From contig CAZRBA010000030.1 in NCBI GenBank assembly GCA_964598255.1, forward strand, positions 1-64,000: a DNA stretch of 64,000 bases. The letters are read 5' to 3'. The position numbers and the translations under genes were made by a program. Positions within the stretch are counted from its first letter, which is position 1. Each line of letters starts with the position of its first letter. The notes below the pieces were generated by a model that was given only the letters and a program-made list of their open reading frames with translations, was not told where the DNA came from and did no database searches. This document shows positions 8,391-17,373 of the stretch, piece after piece. Source of the stretch: Caldithrix sp964598255. GTDB lineage: Bacteria; Calditrichota; Calditrichia; Calditrichales; Calditrichaceae.

Positions 8391-9872
8391 TTACAGACCC
8401 TTTCTTAGTCGGGCCACCGGAATGCCCAATTGCTCACGATATTTAGCTACCGTTCGACGGGCAATGGGAAAACCTTCTTTTTTGAGCATTTGGGCTATTT
8501 TTTCATCGCTTAACGGTTTGTGCGGATTTTCTTCTTCAATAATTTCTTTAATGCGGTTTTTAATTTTACGAGTGGAAATTTCTTCGCCTTCTTCGTTTTC
8601 TATTTTCTCATTAAAGAAATATTTCAGTTCGAAAACGCCGTAATCGGTTTGAACATATTTTCCGTTAGCCACGCGGCTAACGGTGGAAATATCCATGCCA
8701 ATCATTTCGGCAATTTCACGCATGGTCAAAGGCTTAATGTATTCCGGTCCTTTTTCGAAAAATTCCCGCTGTTTTTCCACAATGGCTTCCATTACTTTAA
8801 GCATGGTAATTTTGCGCTGGTAAATCGAGGTAATAAACCACCGTGCCGACTCCACTTTTTTGCGAATATATTTACGGGTTTCTTTGTCGTATTTTTTGCG
8901 GTTTAAAAGCATCTTTTTGTACAAATTACTAATCCGTAACGGCGGTATGTTCCAATCGTTTAAGCTGACCACCAACTTGTCATCCACTTTTTCCACAATA
9001 AAATCGGGCACCACATAGTTGCTGCGGGCATCAAACGAACCTTCGCCGGGCTTGGGATTAAGCCGCAATATCATATCGATAGCATCCTGCAATTCTTCTT
9101 TTGTTATTTGCAGGGCATCCATAATTTTATCGTATCGCTTATTTTTAAAATCGTCAAAATGCTCTTTAAGAATTTTGTAAGCCAACGTATCCTGTTTGCC
9201 CTGATCTTCCAATTGCACCATCAGGCATTCTTGCAAATTGCGGCTACCCACACCGGTCGGGTCTAAAAATTGGATTTTCTTCAATACGTTCTCGACCGTA
9301 GCTACATCGGCATCAAACATTTTGGCTACTGTCTCTAAACTGACGTTGGGATCCAAATAACCGTCATCACGAATATTCCAGATCAGATAATCGCCAATGG
9401 CCAGTTCTTGGGCCGTTAAATCGAGCATATGAAATTGTTCGGTTAAATGTTCCGGAAGAGTGGGTTTAAAAACTTCAGGACGTTCGTAATCTTCTTCATT
9501 TTTATCCTTGGGCATGCGTACCTGATAGGATTCTTCATCATTAATAAAATTTTCAAGATCGGTTTCGGCTTGTGCCTGCTCCAATTCTTCTTTGTCGTAT
9601 TCTTCACTGTGATTACTGTTGTCCAGTAATTCCAATTCCGCCTGAATTTCTTCTTGCCCGTCATCGGAATGTTCCGCAGCTTCTTCTTCCAAATCGTCTG
9701 AATCTTCGTCGGTTTCTTCCCCTTCTTCCAGAACCGGATTCATTTCCAATTCACTTTTGATTCGCTGCTCCAAACTAAGCAAAGGCAATTGCAAAAGCGT
9801 CGAAAGAAGAATCTGCTGAGGCGTTAGGCGCTGTTCCAAATTCAGCTTTAAATTCTGCGAAATATTTAGCAT
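8391..9872 (-). CDS. rpoN: RNA polymerase sigma-54 factor
   Basis: Sigma-54 of 493 residues. The N-terminal region I is glutamine/leucine rich (LEQRLTPQQILLSTLLQLPL), as needed for activator response. A long acidic region II follows (many E/D around residues 50-110), then the core-binding region, a helix-turn-helix (MREIAEMIGMDISTVSRVAN) and the RpoN box ARRTVAKYRE near the C-terminus, which binds the -24 element. A GTG nine codons upstream (9899) is possible, but the ATG at 9872 has AGGACGGA ahead of it and fits the family start. Good sigma-54 promoters occur at 41872 and 61767 in this same window. Confidence 0.97.
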   Translation of the reverse strand: MLNISQNLKLNLEQRLTPQQILLSTLLQLPLLSLEQRIKSELEMNPVLEEGEETDEDSDDLEEEAAEHSDDGQEEIQAELELLDNSNHSEEYDKEELEQAQAETDLENFINDEESYQVRMPKDKNEEDYERPEVFKPTLPEHLTEQFHMLDLTAQELAIGDYLIWNIRDDGYLDPNVSLETVAKMFDADVATVENVLKKIQFLDPTGVGSRNLQECLMVQLEDQGKQDTLAYKILKEHFDDFKNKRYDKIMDALQITKEELQDAIDMILRLNPKPGEGSFDARSNYVVPDFIVEKVDDKLVVSLNDWNIPPLRISNLYKKMLLNRKKYDKETRKYIRKKVESARWFITSIYQRKITMLKVMEAIVEKQREFFEKGPEYIKPLTMREIAEMIGMDISTVSRVANGKYVQTDYGVFELKYFFNEKIENEEGEEISTRKIKNRIKEIIEEENPHKPLSDEKIAQMLKKEGFPIARRTVAKYREQLGIPVARLRKGL

Positions 9873-10183
9873 ACATTCCGTCCTGAAATTAATTGGCACG
9901 ATTCATGTAAGGAAGTTAGCGAAAAGCACCGATAGTGTCAAGAATGATTCGTCTGAACAGGTAATGAAAAGCATATTTTTACAGCTTTTTTGAATGGTTA
10001 ACTGATATGACATCCGGCGGCGATTTTTGCGGAAATCTTTGCAGACTATTTAAAAAGATGGGAATTTTTTAGTAAAATTAACATCCGAATGCAGGGAATT
10101 CAAAAACTTTTCGTAACCGTTTTGTCTGAAAAGTTTTGCTTGTGTCAATTGATGGTCACCGGAACTAATCGATTTTGATTCTG

Positions 10184-12541
10184 TCATTTTAACGTAACAA
10201 TGGTCACCCCGGTATCGCCTTCGCCCCAGCGTCCCAACCGATAATTTTTAATTCCTTTATGCCGAGACAAATATTGATGAATCGCTTGACGTAATGCCCC
10301 GGTTCCTTTGCCGTGAACAATACGTATTTCTTGCCAGGCACTTAGTTGTGCTTTGTCCAAAAACGATTCCAGCTCCGATAACGCTTCGTCTACGGTTAGC
10401 CCGCGCAGATCGATTTCATTGGAAATATTCATCGCGGGCGAAACGGCAGGCGCTGATGCCTTTGCGGGTTTAACGGTTGTGCCCGTTTCGGTTAGCAATT
10501 CAATTTCATCGATTCCAACGGTAATTTTTACACCGTCGCGTTCGATTTCTACCGCTTTTTTGGAATCGAAAATCTTTGAAATGCGTCCGGTAAAATTATA
10601 CGTTAAGGAACGTACCTTTTGTCCTGAATGCAAATCGCTTAAGGAGAGGGCCTCTTTGGGTTTCGGTTTCTCCAACCCGTCCTCGGCCTGTGCGCGTAAT
10701 TGTCCCAACTGTTGCCGGGCTTTTTTTATCACCGCCCGGTCTGCCTGTGATTCCCTGATTTCACGAATAATGCGTTCGATTTCCCGATTAATATTTTGCA
10801 ATAATTCGGCTGCCTTTTGTTTGGCTTCTTTTTCATATTTCTTTTGATTCTTTTTTAACGTGTCGCTGCGTATGCGGTACAATTCGGTCAAACTTTTCAA
10901 TTCCGATTTTTTAACGCTCAACTCCTGAGCCAACTTACGGTAATGTTGGCTTTTTTGGGCAACATCGTTGAGCAATGTATCCAGTTTAAATGTGTCCTGT
11001 CCGGCAATTTCAGTAGCGCGTGCAATAATCGATTTGTCCAGCCCTAAACGTTGACAAATTTCAAACGTGTAACTACTACCCGGAATGCCGATTTCCAATG
11101 TAAAGAGCGGCTTTAATTTCTGGGTATCGAACTGCATTGCTGCGTTTTCCAAGCCATTGGTTTCGGCGGCGAATGCTTTTAACTGATTTTGGTGCGTGGT
11201 AACCAAAGTTAAAATTCCCGTCCGGTTTAAGCGTTCCAACACGGCCATAGCCAGAGCGGCTCCGCCCATGGGCTCCGTACCGCTGCCGATTTCGTCAATT
11301 AATACCAAACTGCCTTCTTTAAGATGATCGGTAATAAATTTAAGGGCGTTTACATGGGATGAAAATGTACTCAAATCGTTCTCGATGGATTGCTTATCTC
11401 CGATAACACTAAATATTTGTTTGCAAAGCGGCAGTTTTGAACCCTCTGCGGCCGGAATATGAAAGCCGCATTGAAACAACATTTGCATCAGGCCAATGGT
11501 TTTTAACGTTACGGTTTTGCCTCCGGCATTCGGGCCGGAAATTACCAGCGTATTAAAATTTTTGCCGGTATGTATTTGCAACGGCACCACTTCTTTTCCG
11601 TGTCGCTTAAGTAAAATAGGATGGTAGGCATCTTTCAATTCGATATAAAAATGTTCATTTATGGATGGCATGTGGCAGTCAAATTCGTTGGCGTAACGTG
11701 CTTTGGCCTGCAAAACATCCAATTCCACCAGCAAATCAAAATCGATTAACAATTGCGTTTCGAACTCGCGCACTAAACGACTTAATTGCTTTAAAATGCG
11801 AATTTCTTCCTTTTTTTCAGCGGCGTGCAGTTTTTGCAATTGATTGTTCAAATCCACAACCGGCATGGGTTCGATAAAATAAGTAGCGCCCGAAGCGGAT
11901 TGCCCGTGCACAATACCCGGCACTTTGTTCACGGCGAATTCACGCACGGGAATCACCAAACGTCCGTCGCGCAGAGTCACATACTGTTCCTGCAAATGCT
12001 CTTCGTATTTTTTTATCAAACGATCCAGCCGGATGTGCAATTCATTATCCAGATGCTGTATTTCCTTGCGGATAGCTTTTAGCTCCGTACTGGCATTATC
12101 GTAAATACGACCGGATGGATCGATGGTAAACCGAATTTGCTGGCTCAAACGTTCCGTCGCTACCAACCGGCTTAAAATACCGTGCAAAGCAGGATATTTT
12201 GAGATCGTCTTTTCACCGAACCGACGTGCTTCGCCAACGAGATCGACAAAATTTTGCAGTTCGATAAATTCATTGATTTCCAGATAGCTTTCCGATGGTT
12301 CTATCTTATTCAACAAAACGCGAATATCTTTGAACTCCCAAATAGGAAACCCGCCTTCTGCCAAATAGACATCGCGCATGTCCTGAACTTCATCCAACAG
12401 ACGCTGTAACAGAACAGGATCATTTGCCGGGGCGATTGCCTTTAACCGCGCTTTACCGTTTTGGGTAACGCATTTGGCTGCAACAATATCAATAATTTTA
12501 TCGAATTCCAGTGCTTCGCGTGCTTTTTCAAATCCGAACAT
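10184..12541 (-). CDS. mutS2: MutS2-type endonuclease/ATPase
   Basis: A 785-residue MutS2 protein. The N-terminal clamp/lever portion (EKAREALEFDKII at the start) is followed by the ABC-like ATPase with Walker A SGPNAGGKT (about residue 345), the Q-loop region and Walker B LVLIDEIGSGTEP. A charged coiled coil follows, and the C-terminal Smr domain spans about 705-785 (IDLRGLTVDEAL, HGKGTGALRQAI). The Smr nuclease and absence of the MutS mismatch domain separate it from MutS. Family roles are suppression of recombination or rescue of collided ribosomes. It lies nine bases after cvpA, in one transcription unit. Confidence 0.96.
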   Translation of the reverse strand: MFGFEKAREALEFDKIIDIVAAKCVTQNGKARLKAIAPANDPVLLQRLLDEVQDMRDVYLAEGGFPIWEFKDIRVLLNKIEPSESYLEINEFIELQNFVDLVGEARRFGEKTISKYPALHGILSRLVATERLSQQIRFTIDPSGRIYDNASTELKAIRKEIQHLDNELHIRLDRLIKKYEEHLQEQYVTLRDGRLVIPVREFAVNKVPGIVHGQSASGATYFIEPMPVVDLNNQLQKLHAAEKKEEIRILKQLSRLVREFETQLLIDFDLLVELDVLQAKARYANEFDCHMPSINEHFYIELKDAYHPILLKRHGKEVVPLQIHTGKNFNTLVISGPNAGGKTVTLKTIGLMQMLFQCGFHIPAAEGSKLPLCKQIFSVIGDKQSIENDLSTFSSHVNALKFITDHLKEGSLVLIDEIGSGTEPMGGAALAMAVLERLNRTGILTLVTTHQNQLKAFAAETNGLENAAMQFDTQKLKPLFTLEIGIPGSSYTFEICQRLGLDKSIIARATEIAGQDTFKLDTLLNDVAQKSQHYRKLAQELSVKKSELKSLTELYRIRSDTLKKNQKKYEKEAKQKAAELLQNINREIERIIREIRESQADRAVIKKARQQLGQLRAQAEDGLEKPKPKEALSLSDLHSGQKVRSLTYNFTGRISKIFDSKKAVEIERDGVKITVGIDEIELLTETGTTVKPAKASAPAVSPAMNISNEIDLRGLTVDEALSELESFLDKAQLSAWQEIRIVHGKGTGALRQAIHQYLSRHKGIKNYRLGRWGEGDTGVTIVTLK

Positions 12542-12550
12542 AATATCCGA

Positions 12551-13117
12551 TCAATGGGGTTTTGGTAATGGAATGTTTCCGATAGAACCGCCTATTAAAT
12601 TCTTTACGGTATCCTGAACCGAGTTAGCAGGAAAAACGGCAAGCATAAATTGGAATACATAGGTGGAAAAATAAATTACATAGGGCCAAATGACACTTTC
12701 GCCGGCACCAACCTTTTGCAGAATTTTGGGGGCAAATGGCAACAGCCGGACGATAAAAAGTAAGATACTCAAAAAAAACAAACTTTTAAGTAGACCAAAT
12801 AATCCGCCGCCCAAACGGTTAAATGTTTGCAAAAAAGCAAATTTGATTATTTTTTCGAGGAATGAGCCAAGAAGCCGCAAGGCGAAATTTACGGTGAGAA
12901 AAATCAGAGCAAAAGCGAGAATTCTGGCACCGGTTCGGGGTATTCCGTGGATGGATTTCATCAATAAAATACTGCCTTGTTCAAAAAAAGCAAAACCCAG
13001 CAAATATCCCAAAACAAGTGCCAGAATAATTATTAACTCTTTTATCAATCCGCGAAAAACGCCACGAATGGTAAAATAAGCCATGAATATAAGTAGGAAA
13101 ATATCAAAACTATTCAT
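12551..13117 (-). CDS. CvpA family membrane protein
   Basis: A 188-residue protein with four hydrophobic segments and the family N-terminus NSFDIFLLIFMAYFTIRGVF. CvpA proteins sit in the inner membrane and in E. coli are linked to colicin V export and envelope homeostasis; the molecular role is unresolved. It starts eight bases after yqeY and is followed nine bases later by mutS2, an arrangement common in this part of the bacterial tree. Confidence 0.88.
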   Translation of the reverse strand: MNSFDIFLLIFMAYFTIRGVFRGLIKELIIILALVLGYLLGFAFFEQGSILLMKSIHGIPRTGARILAFALIFLTVNFALRLLGSFLEKIIKFAFLQTFNRLGGGLFGLLKSLFFLSILLFIVRLLPFAPKILQKVGAGESVIWPYVIYFSTYVFQFMLAVFPANSVQDTVKNLIGGSIGNIPLPKPH

Positions 13118-13125
13118 GAAAATCG

Positions 13126-13572
13126 TTAGCTTAGGCGTTCCCGAACTATTTGCTGTACTTCTTTACCATCGGCCCTGCCCTGAAGCTGTTTCATTACAGG
13201 ACCCATGACTTTACCCAGGTCTTTAATCGAAGCAGCGCCTACCTGCCCGATAACCTGATCGACAATTTTTATGATTTCTTCTCTGGAAAGCGGCCGCGGT
13301 AAATAGGCTTGCAAAAGCTCCAATTCGTTCTGTTCTTTCTCGACCAAATCCTGACGATTCCCCTGTTTGTACAGCTCAATCGCTTCTTTGCGTCGTTTAA
13401 CCGCACGCCGAACAACTGCCAGTACATCTTCATCGCTTAATTCTTGCGGACGTTTTTTAATGCGTTCGTCTTTAATTTGTGCCAGCAATCCGCGCAGGGT
13501 TTGCAAAGCCGCACGGTTTCCCGATTTTAATGCGGCTTTCATATCTTCCTGAATTTTGCTTTCCAGATTCAT
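13126..13572 (-). CDS. yqeY: GatB/YqeY domain protein
   Basis: A small soluble helical protein of 148 residues with the YqeY signature: NLESKIQEDMKAALKSG, TLRGLLAQIKDERI, and the C-terminal GKVMGPVMKQLQGRADGK. The domain is shared with the tail of GatB and is thought to touch tRNA, but the function of free-standing YqeY is unknown. A TTG start four codons upstream (13584) is also possible; the ATG fits the family better. It directly follows rpsU, the usual pairing. Confidence 0.92.
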   Translation of the reverse strand: MNLESKIQEDMKAALKSGNRAALQTLRGLLAQIKDERIKKRPQELSDEDVLAVVRRAVKRRKEAIELYKQGNRQDLVEKEQNELELLQAYLPRPLSREEIIKIVDQVIGQVGAASIKDLGKVMGPVMKQLQGRADGKEVQQIVRERLS

Positions 13573-13585
13573 GGTTTTACCCAAT

Positions 13586-13783
13586 CTATCGGTTCATTTC
13601 GGCCATTAATTTTCTCATTTTACGCCGAGCCTGGTTAAGACGACGTTTTCTTTGTTCGCTTGGTTTTTCATAATGTTGATGCCGTTTAATATCGGCCATT
13701 AAACCCGACTTTTCACATGCTTTGGTAAAACGTTTGAATGCTTTTTCGAAGGGTTCGTTGTCGCGTACTTTAACTGTAATCAT
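13586..13783 (-). CDS. rpsU: Ribosomal protein bS21
   Basis: A 65-residue, highly basic protein with the bS21 pattern: VKVRDNEPFEKAFKRFTKAC at the N-terminus and an RKRRLNQARRKMRK tail. bS21 sits on the 30S platform near the anti-Shine-Dalgarno region of 16S rRNA. It is the first gene of the rpsU-yqeY-cvpA-mutS2 unit. Confidence 0.95.
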   Translation of the reverse strand: MITVKVRDNEPFEKAFKRFTKACEKSGLMADIKRHQHYEKPSEQRKRRLNQARRKMRKLMAEMNR

Positions 13784-13881
13784 AAGCTAACTTTAGCTCC
13801 TTTCAATTAGTGATACTTATTGCCGTCTTTTATTTAAACACGGGCCGGAATACCAACGCTCCCGACCCGATGTGCCATCTT

Positions 13882-14763
13882 TTAATAAGCATATTTATCC
13901 GGATGTTTAATGATATCGATTTCATATTCGGCGGGTTGTTTCCAAACCCGATGCTTAGCCGCTTTTTCGTAATATTGTAAGGCTTTTTGTTTTTGTCCTT
14001 TGTGTTTGTATGCTTCGCCCAAATAAAAATTGGCTCCGGCTACAATCATGGCGCTGCGTGACATGGCGGTTGCCTTATTTAACGCTTTAATAGCGTCATT
14101 GTATTTTTTGGCTTCCACATAAACTTTGCCCAAACGATAATAATAATCGCCTTTTAACCCGCGTTTACGTTCGTTAGCAATGGCCTTTTTAAAAGCGTCT
14201 ATCGCTTCTCGGTAACGTTTCAGTTTTTCTAATGTTAAGCCAAGGATGTTGTAAGCTTTGGCATACTTTGGCTTTGTTTGTACCGCTTTTTTTAAATACT
14301 CCACTGCCTTTTTGTAATTCTTTTGCTCGTAGTAAATTTTGCCCAGTCCGTAATTGGCCTTGGCAGACTTGTCATTAAAGGAAAGTACCGCCTGAAAGGT
14401 TGCAATTGCCTCCTGATCCTTTCCTTCGGCAGCTAATAAATTGCCCAGAGCAATGTAAGCAACTTCAAATTTTTTATTTAATTTAATGGCATTACGAAAA
14501 GCATCTTTGGCTTTTTCGTAATCGCGTAGTTTTTTGTAGCAATAGCCCATCATGTAATACGCTTCTGGAAAGCTGTCATCCTTGGTAACCGCCGTTTTAA
14601 ACTTGGTGATGGCCTGTTCGTATTTTTGCTTTTTTGCCAAATTCAAACCATCGTTATAGGCCTGACCGGCTTCAGGTTTTCGTGCTTTTTTCTGAGCAAA
14701 AACCAGGGAACTGCTAATTAATAATATCGCCATTAAAAAAGCAAAAAATCTCATGCGTTTCAC
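13882..14763 (-). CDS. Secreted tetratricopeptide repeat protein
   Basis: A 293-residue protein with a signal peptide (FFAFLMAILLISSSLVFAQ, cleavage after about residue 23) followed by six to seven TPR units with the classic pattern AYYMMGYCYKKLRDYEKA and AYIALGNLLAAEGKDQEA. TPR solenoids are protein-interaction scaffolds, and the export signal places this one in the periplasm. No partner can be inferred from the neighbours. It is rich in Lys and Tyr, as is common in heat-stable repeats. Confidence 0.85.
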   Translation of the reverse strand: MKRMRFFAFLMAILLISSSLVFAQKKARKPEAGQAYNDGLNLAKKQKYEQAITKFKTAVTKDDSFPEAYYMMGYCYKKLRDYEKAKDAFRNAIKLNKKFEVAYIALGNLLAAEGKDQEAIATFQAVLSFNDKSAKANYGLGKIYYEQKNYKKAVEYLKKAVQTKPKYAKAYNILGLTLEKLKRYREAIDAFKKAIANERKRGLKGDYYYRLGKVYVEAKKYNDAIKALNKATAMSRSAMIVAGANFYLGEAYKHKGQKQKALQYYEKAAKHRVWKQPAEYEIDIIKHPDKYAY

Positions 14764-14844
14764 CTGATACCTCCTTATGTAAATTATTTCAAATTTTTAA
14801 TATAACATTTTCTAAGATTGCTATCAAGTTTCCTTATGGCTAAT

Positions 14845-15618
14845 TTATTTATTTTGGCTTTTCTTTTGCTTTTTTTCCGCAAATTTTTTCATTTTTTTCT
14901 GAATACGTTCTTCAATGGCAAACATGGCATCGGGAATATTCAAATAACTTGTGGTTTTTAATTCCAAATTATTGACCAGGTTTTCCAATTCCTGCAATAC
15001 AAATGTAATGCGTGCGGTTTCTTTAAGACTAACGTTTATTAATTTTTCAATTTTCTTTTGCTCTTTACAATCGTGTTCACACAGTTGCGCATAACCTGAA
15101 ATGGTTGTGGTGGAATTATTGATATAATGGGCCAAGGTGGTTAGCACTTGGCGCAAGGTTTCAATTTGCGCATCAAGGCGCTCTTTTTTAATCTCTTCTT
15201 CTTTTAGTAATTGTTTGTTTTGGTATTCCTTTAAGGCCCGATCGATTGCATTGGGCAACATAACCAGCGTTTGCGGTGATTTTACCAAAAAATCATTTGC
15301 TCCTTCACGCAGGGTTTTAATGGCCGTTTCTAACTGTTGATTACCGGTAACCACCAATACAGGCACATCGCTATGTCGCCGAAAAACTTTAATTAATTCT
15401 TCGCCCGTGGCATCGGGTAAATTAAAATCCATTATAGCCAGCTTTGCGGCCGCAATATCCCCATCGCTTACCGTATTTTTACTGTGGCGAATAATAACCG
15501 GAAAATCAAAATTGTCCTCAATCATCGTTTTTTCCAAAAGCGCAAAATTCCGGTCATCTTCCACAATTAAAATAGCATATGGTTCCGTTTTTTCGGATTT
15601 TAATGCTTGCTTAGCCAA
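14845..15618 (-). CDS. Receiver domain fused to a kinase-like dimerisation helix without ATPase domain
   Basis: Residues about 14-130 form a CheY-like receiver: acidic pair ED-D at 20-22, phospho-acceptor D64 in IMDFNLPD, T91 and K113. A coiled coil follows, then a segment resembling the H-box of histidine kinases, LTTLAHYINNSTTTISGYAQ, with H164 in place of the usual LAHEINNPL. No N, G1 or G2 ATP-binding boxes follow; the protein ends in a lysine-rich tail at 257. It may act as a phosphotransfer or scaffold protein. The start is TTG, supported by GGGAG six bases upstream; there is no ATG before residue 32. No kinase gene is adjacent. Confidence 0.8.
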   Translation of the reverse strand: MAKQALKSEKTEPYAILIVEDDRNFALLEKTMIEDNFDFPVIIRHSKNTVSDGDIAAAKLAIMDFNLPDATGEELIKVFRRHSDVPVLVVTGNQQLETAIKTLREGANDFLVKSPQTLVMLPNAIDRALKEYQNKQLLKEEEIKKERLDAQIETLRQVLTTLAHYINNSTTTISGYAQLCEHDCKEQKKIEKLINVSLKETARITFVLQELENLVNNLELKTTSYLNIPDAMFAIEERIQKKMKKFAEKKQKKSQNK

Positions 15619-15867
15619 AATACGCTCCCAAGCTTTTTTATTTTTAATATTTTAAAATAGTATTTGTTCCGCAATGCTATCAGAGCAAATATTTGATCTC
15701 TTGGGATTCTTTAAATCGTTTCCCCTAAAAAAGCAGTGGATTAGTAGCAATTTAAGAAAAAATCATCTCGCAGAAAAGCAACGGTTTCATTAACGACTTA
15801 ACCAAAAAAGAAAGTTTGCCATACAGAAAAAAAACCGATATGCCTGATACTAATATCCAAATTACAA

Positions 15868-15888
15868 GGCCGGTTAAAAGAACCGGCC
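15868..15888 (-). terminator. Probable terminator after efp
   Basis: GGCCGGTT (15868-15875) and AACCGGCC (15881-15888) form a perfect 8-bp stem with a five-base loop, 10 bp beyond the efp stop. The following minus-strand sequence, TTGTAATTTGG, is T-rich but not a clean run. Confidence 0.7.
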
Positions 15889-15898
15889 CTAAATTCGC

Positions 15899-16465
15899 TT
15901 ATTTTTTAACTCGTTCCAAATATTTCCCGTCGCGCGTGTCGATACGCACCACTTCCCCTTCTTCCACAAAAGGCGGAATTTGAACCTTTAATCCCGTTTC
16001 CAAAATAGCCGGTTTGTAGGAGGAGGTTACGGTTGCCGTTTTTAAATTCGGTTCGGTTTCGACCACTTTTAAATCCACAGATAAGGGTAATTCCACACCA
16101 ATGGGGTTGCCTTCATGGAAATCCACATCAACTACCGTATTGGGCAATAAATACAAAATGGCATCCCCAAGCAAATCTTTGTGAATGGGAATTTGTTCGA
16201 AGGTTTCCTGATCCATAAAAACCAGATGCTCGCCATCTTCATAAATGTATTCCATCTTACGCGTTTCCAGTTCGGCTTTTTCCACGGTTTCATCCGGGCG
16301 ATAACGTTTTTCCGCGTTTTGTCCTGTTTGGATGTGTTTCATTTTGGTTTGCACCACGGCCTGGCCCTTACCGGGAGTTATATGGGTTACTTCGGTAAGA
16401 ACGTATAGATCGTTATTAAAAATGATAATATTGCCTTTACGTAGCTGAATGGCTTTTAATTTCAT
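15899..16465 (-). CDS. efp: Translation elongation factor P
   Basis: A 188-residue EF-P with the three beta-barrel domains of the family. It promotes peptide bond formation at proline stretches. The tip of domain I reads TPGKGQAVVQ, so the lysine modified in many bacteria (K34 in E. coli) is present as about K33; this excludes the Arg/rhamnosylation type. The C-terminal signature is present as IDTRDGKYLERVK. Its ATG overlaps the stop of the upstream uncharacterised gene by four bases. Confidence 0.97.
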   Translation of the reverse strand: MKLKAIQLRKGNIIIFNNDLYVLTEVTHITPGKGQAVVQTKMKHIQTGQNAEKRYRPDETVEKAELETRKMEYIYEDGEHLVFMDQETFEQIPIHKDLLGDAILYLLPNTVVDVDFHEGNPIGVELPLSVDLKVVETEPNLKTATVTSSYKPAILETGLKVQIPPFVEEGEVVRIDTRDGKYLERVKK

Positions 16466-17364
16466 ACATTCCTCCTGACTTTTTCCATTTGTTTATATTT
16501 TTCATAATCTAATCGGAACTTAAAGTTTTTACTTTTTTCTTTTACATATTGTTTATAGGCATCGGATGCAAACAATTTTTTTAACTCCGAATGCAACGGA
16601 ACCATTTGTTGCCCGATAACCCACTCCAATGGTTTGTTTTTAACTTCATCGATAACCAAGTTCCATTCGATCGCCCACGAAATAACATGCAGCGGATACG
16701 CTTTTAAATCGCGTTTTAGTGCTTCGAACCAAGCTTGATGCTCTGGATTCAAATAATAAAAAATTCTGGAATACAAAAAAGCATTATGAAAATGATCCGG
16801 TGTATTGAGCAAACCGGCCAAATGCAAACGCCAAGCTGTTATGAGCATAATTTCGACGGCTTTAGAAGCCATTCCCAGTCCGGGAAATTGTTGGCCGGGG
16901 AAACGGGGTTGCTCTTTGGAAAACGATTTTTCGGGATTTTGCATACACAGCCATTCAATGGCCAAAGTTTCAAAATAACGCCCGTTTAAGCCAGTGCGAA
17001 ACGGCATTTGGATTTCGATCGATTTGCGTCTCAAAACCGCTTCGATAAGCAGGCGATCACTTGCTTTTTTGCCGTCATAAATAACAAGTCGATGAATATA
17101 AGGATCATTAGTATTGATTTCAAAAATAAGATTTTTAAATCCCAAATCGTTCAGGTTTTTGATAATTCCGTAACGTTCAAAAGCTGTTAAAATTCCTTTT
17201 TTGGAATAAAATCCCAAAAACAAACCATCGGAACGTCGCCCGATATTTAGTTCGAACAAATCCTTCTCCGAAAGCAGGCCGTTTGTTGAATTGGCTTCTT
17301 GCAATTCGGCTGTAGTTAGGCGTTTGGCTATGCGTTGGTAACGCTGGGGAATTTTAAATTTCAT
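16462..17364 (-). CDS. Uncharacterised protein translationally coupled to efp
   Basis: A 300-residue soluble protein with no signal peptide or membrane segment. I do not recognise the family. The first 120 residues look alpha/beta (FLGFYSKKGILTAFERYG, NLIFEINTNDPYIHRLVIYD). The rest is mainly helical, with RYFETLAIEWLC and a proline-rich RFPGQQFPGLGMASKAVEI that look like conserved blocks. It starts nine bases after the histone-deacetylase-like gene and its stop overlaps the efp start (ATGA), so the four genes 19293-15899 appear to be one operon. A role linked to EF-P or lysine chemistry is speculation. Confidence 0.75.
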   Translation of the reverse strand: MKFKIPQRYQRIAKRLTTAELQEANSTNGLLSEKDLFELNIGRRSDGLFLGFYSKKGILTAFERYGIIKNLNDLGFKNLIFEINTNDPYIHRLVIYDGKKASDRLLIEAVLRRKSIEIQMPFRTGLNGRYFETLAIEWLCMQNPEKSFSKEQPRFPGQQFPGLGMASKAVEIMLITAWRLHLAGLLNTPDHFHNAFLYSRIFYYLNPEHQAWFEALKRDLKAYPLHVISWAIEWNLVIDEVKNKPLEWVIGQQMVPLHSELKKLFASDAYKQYVKEKSKNFKFRLDYEKYKQMEKVRRNV

Positions 17365-17373
17365 GTTTCCTCG

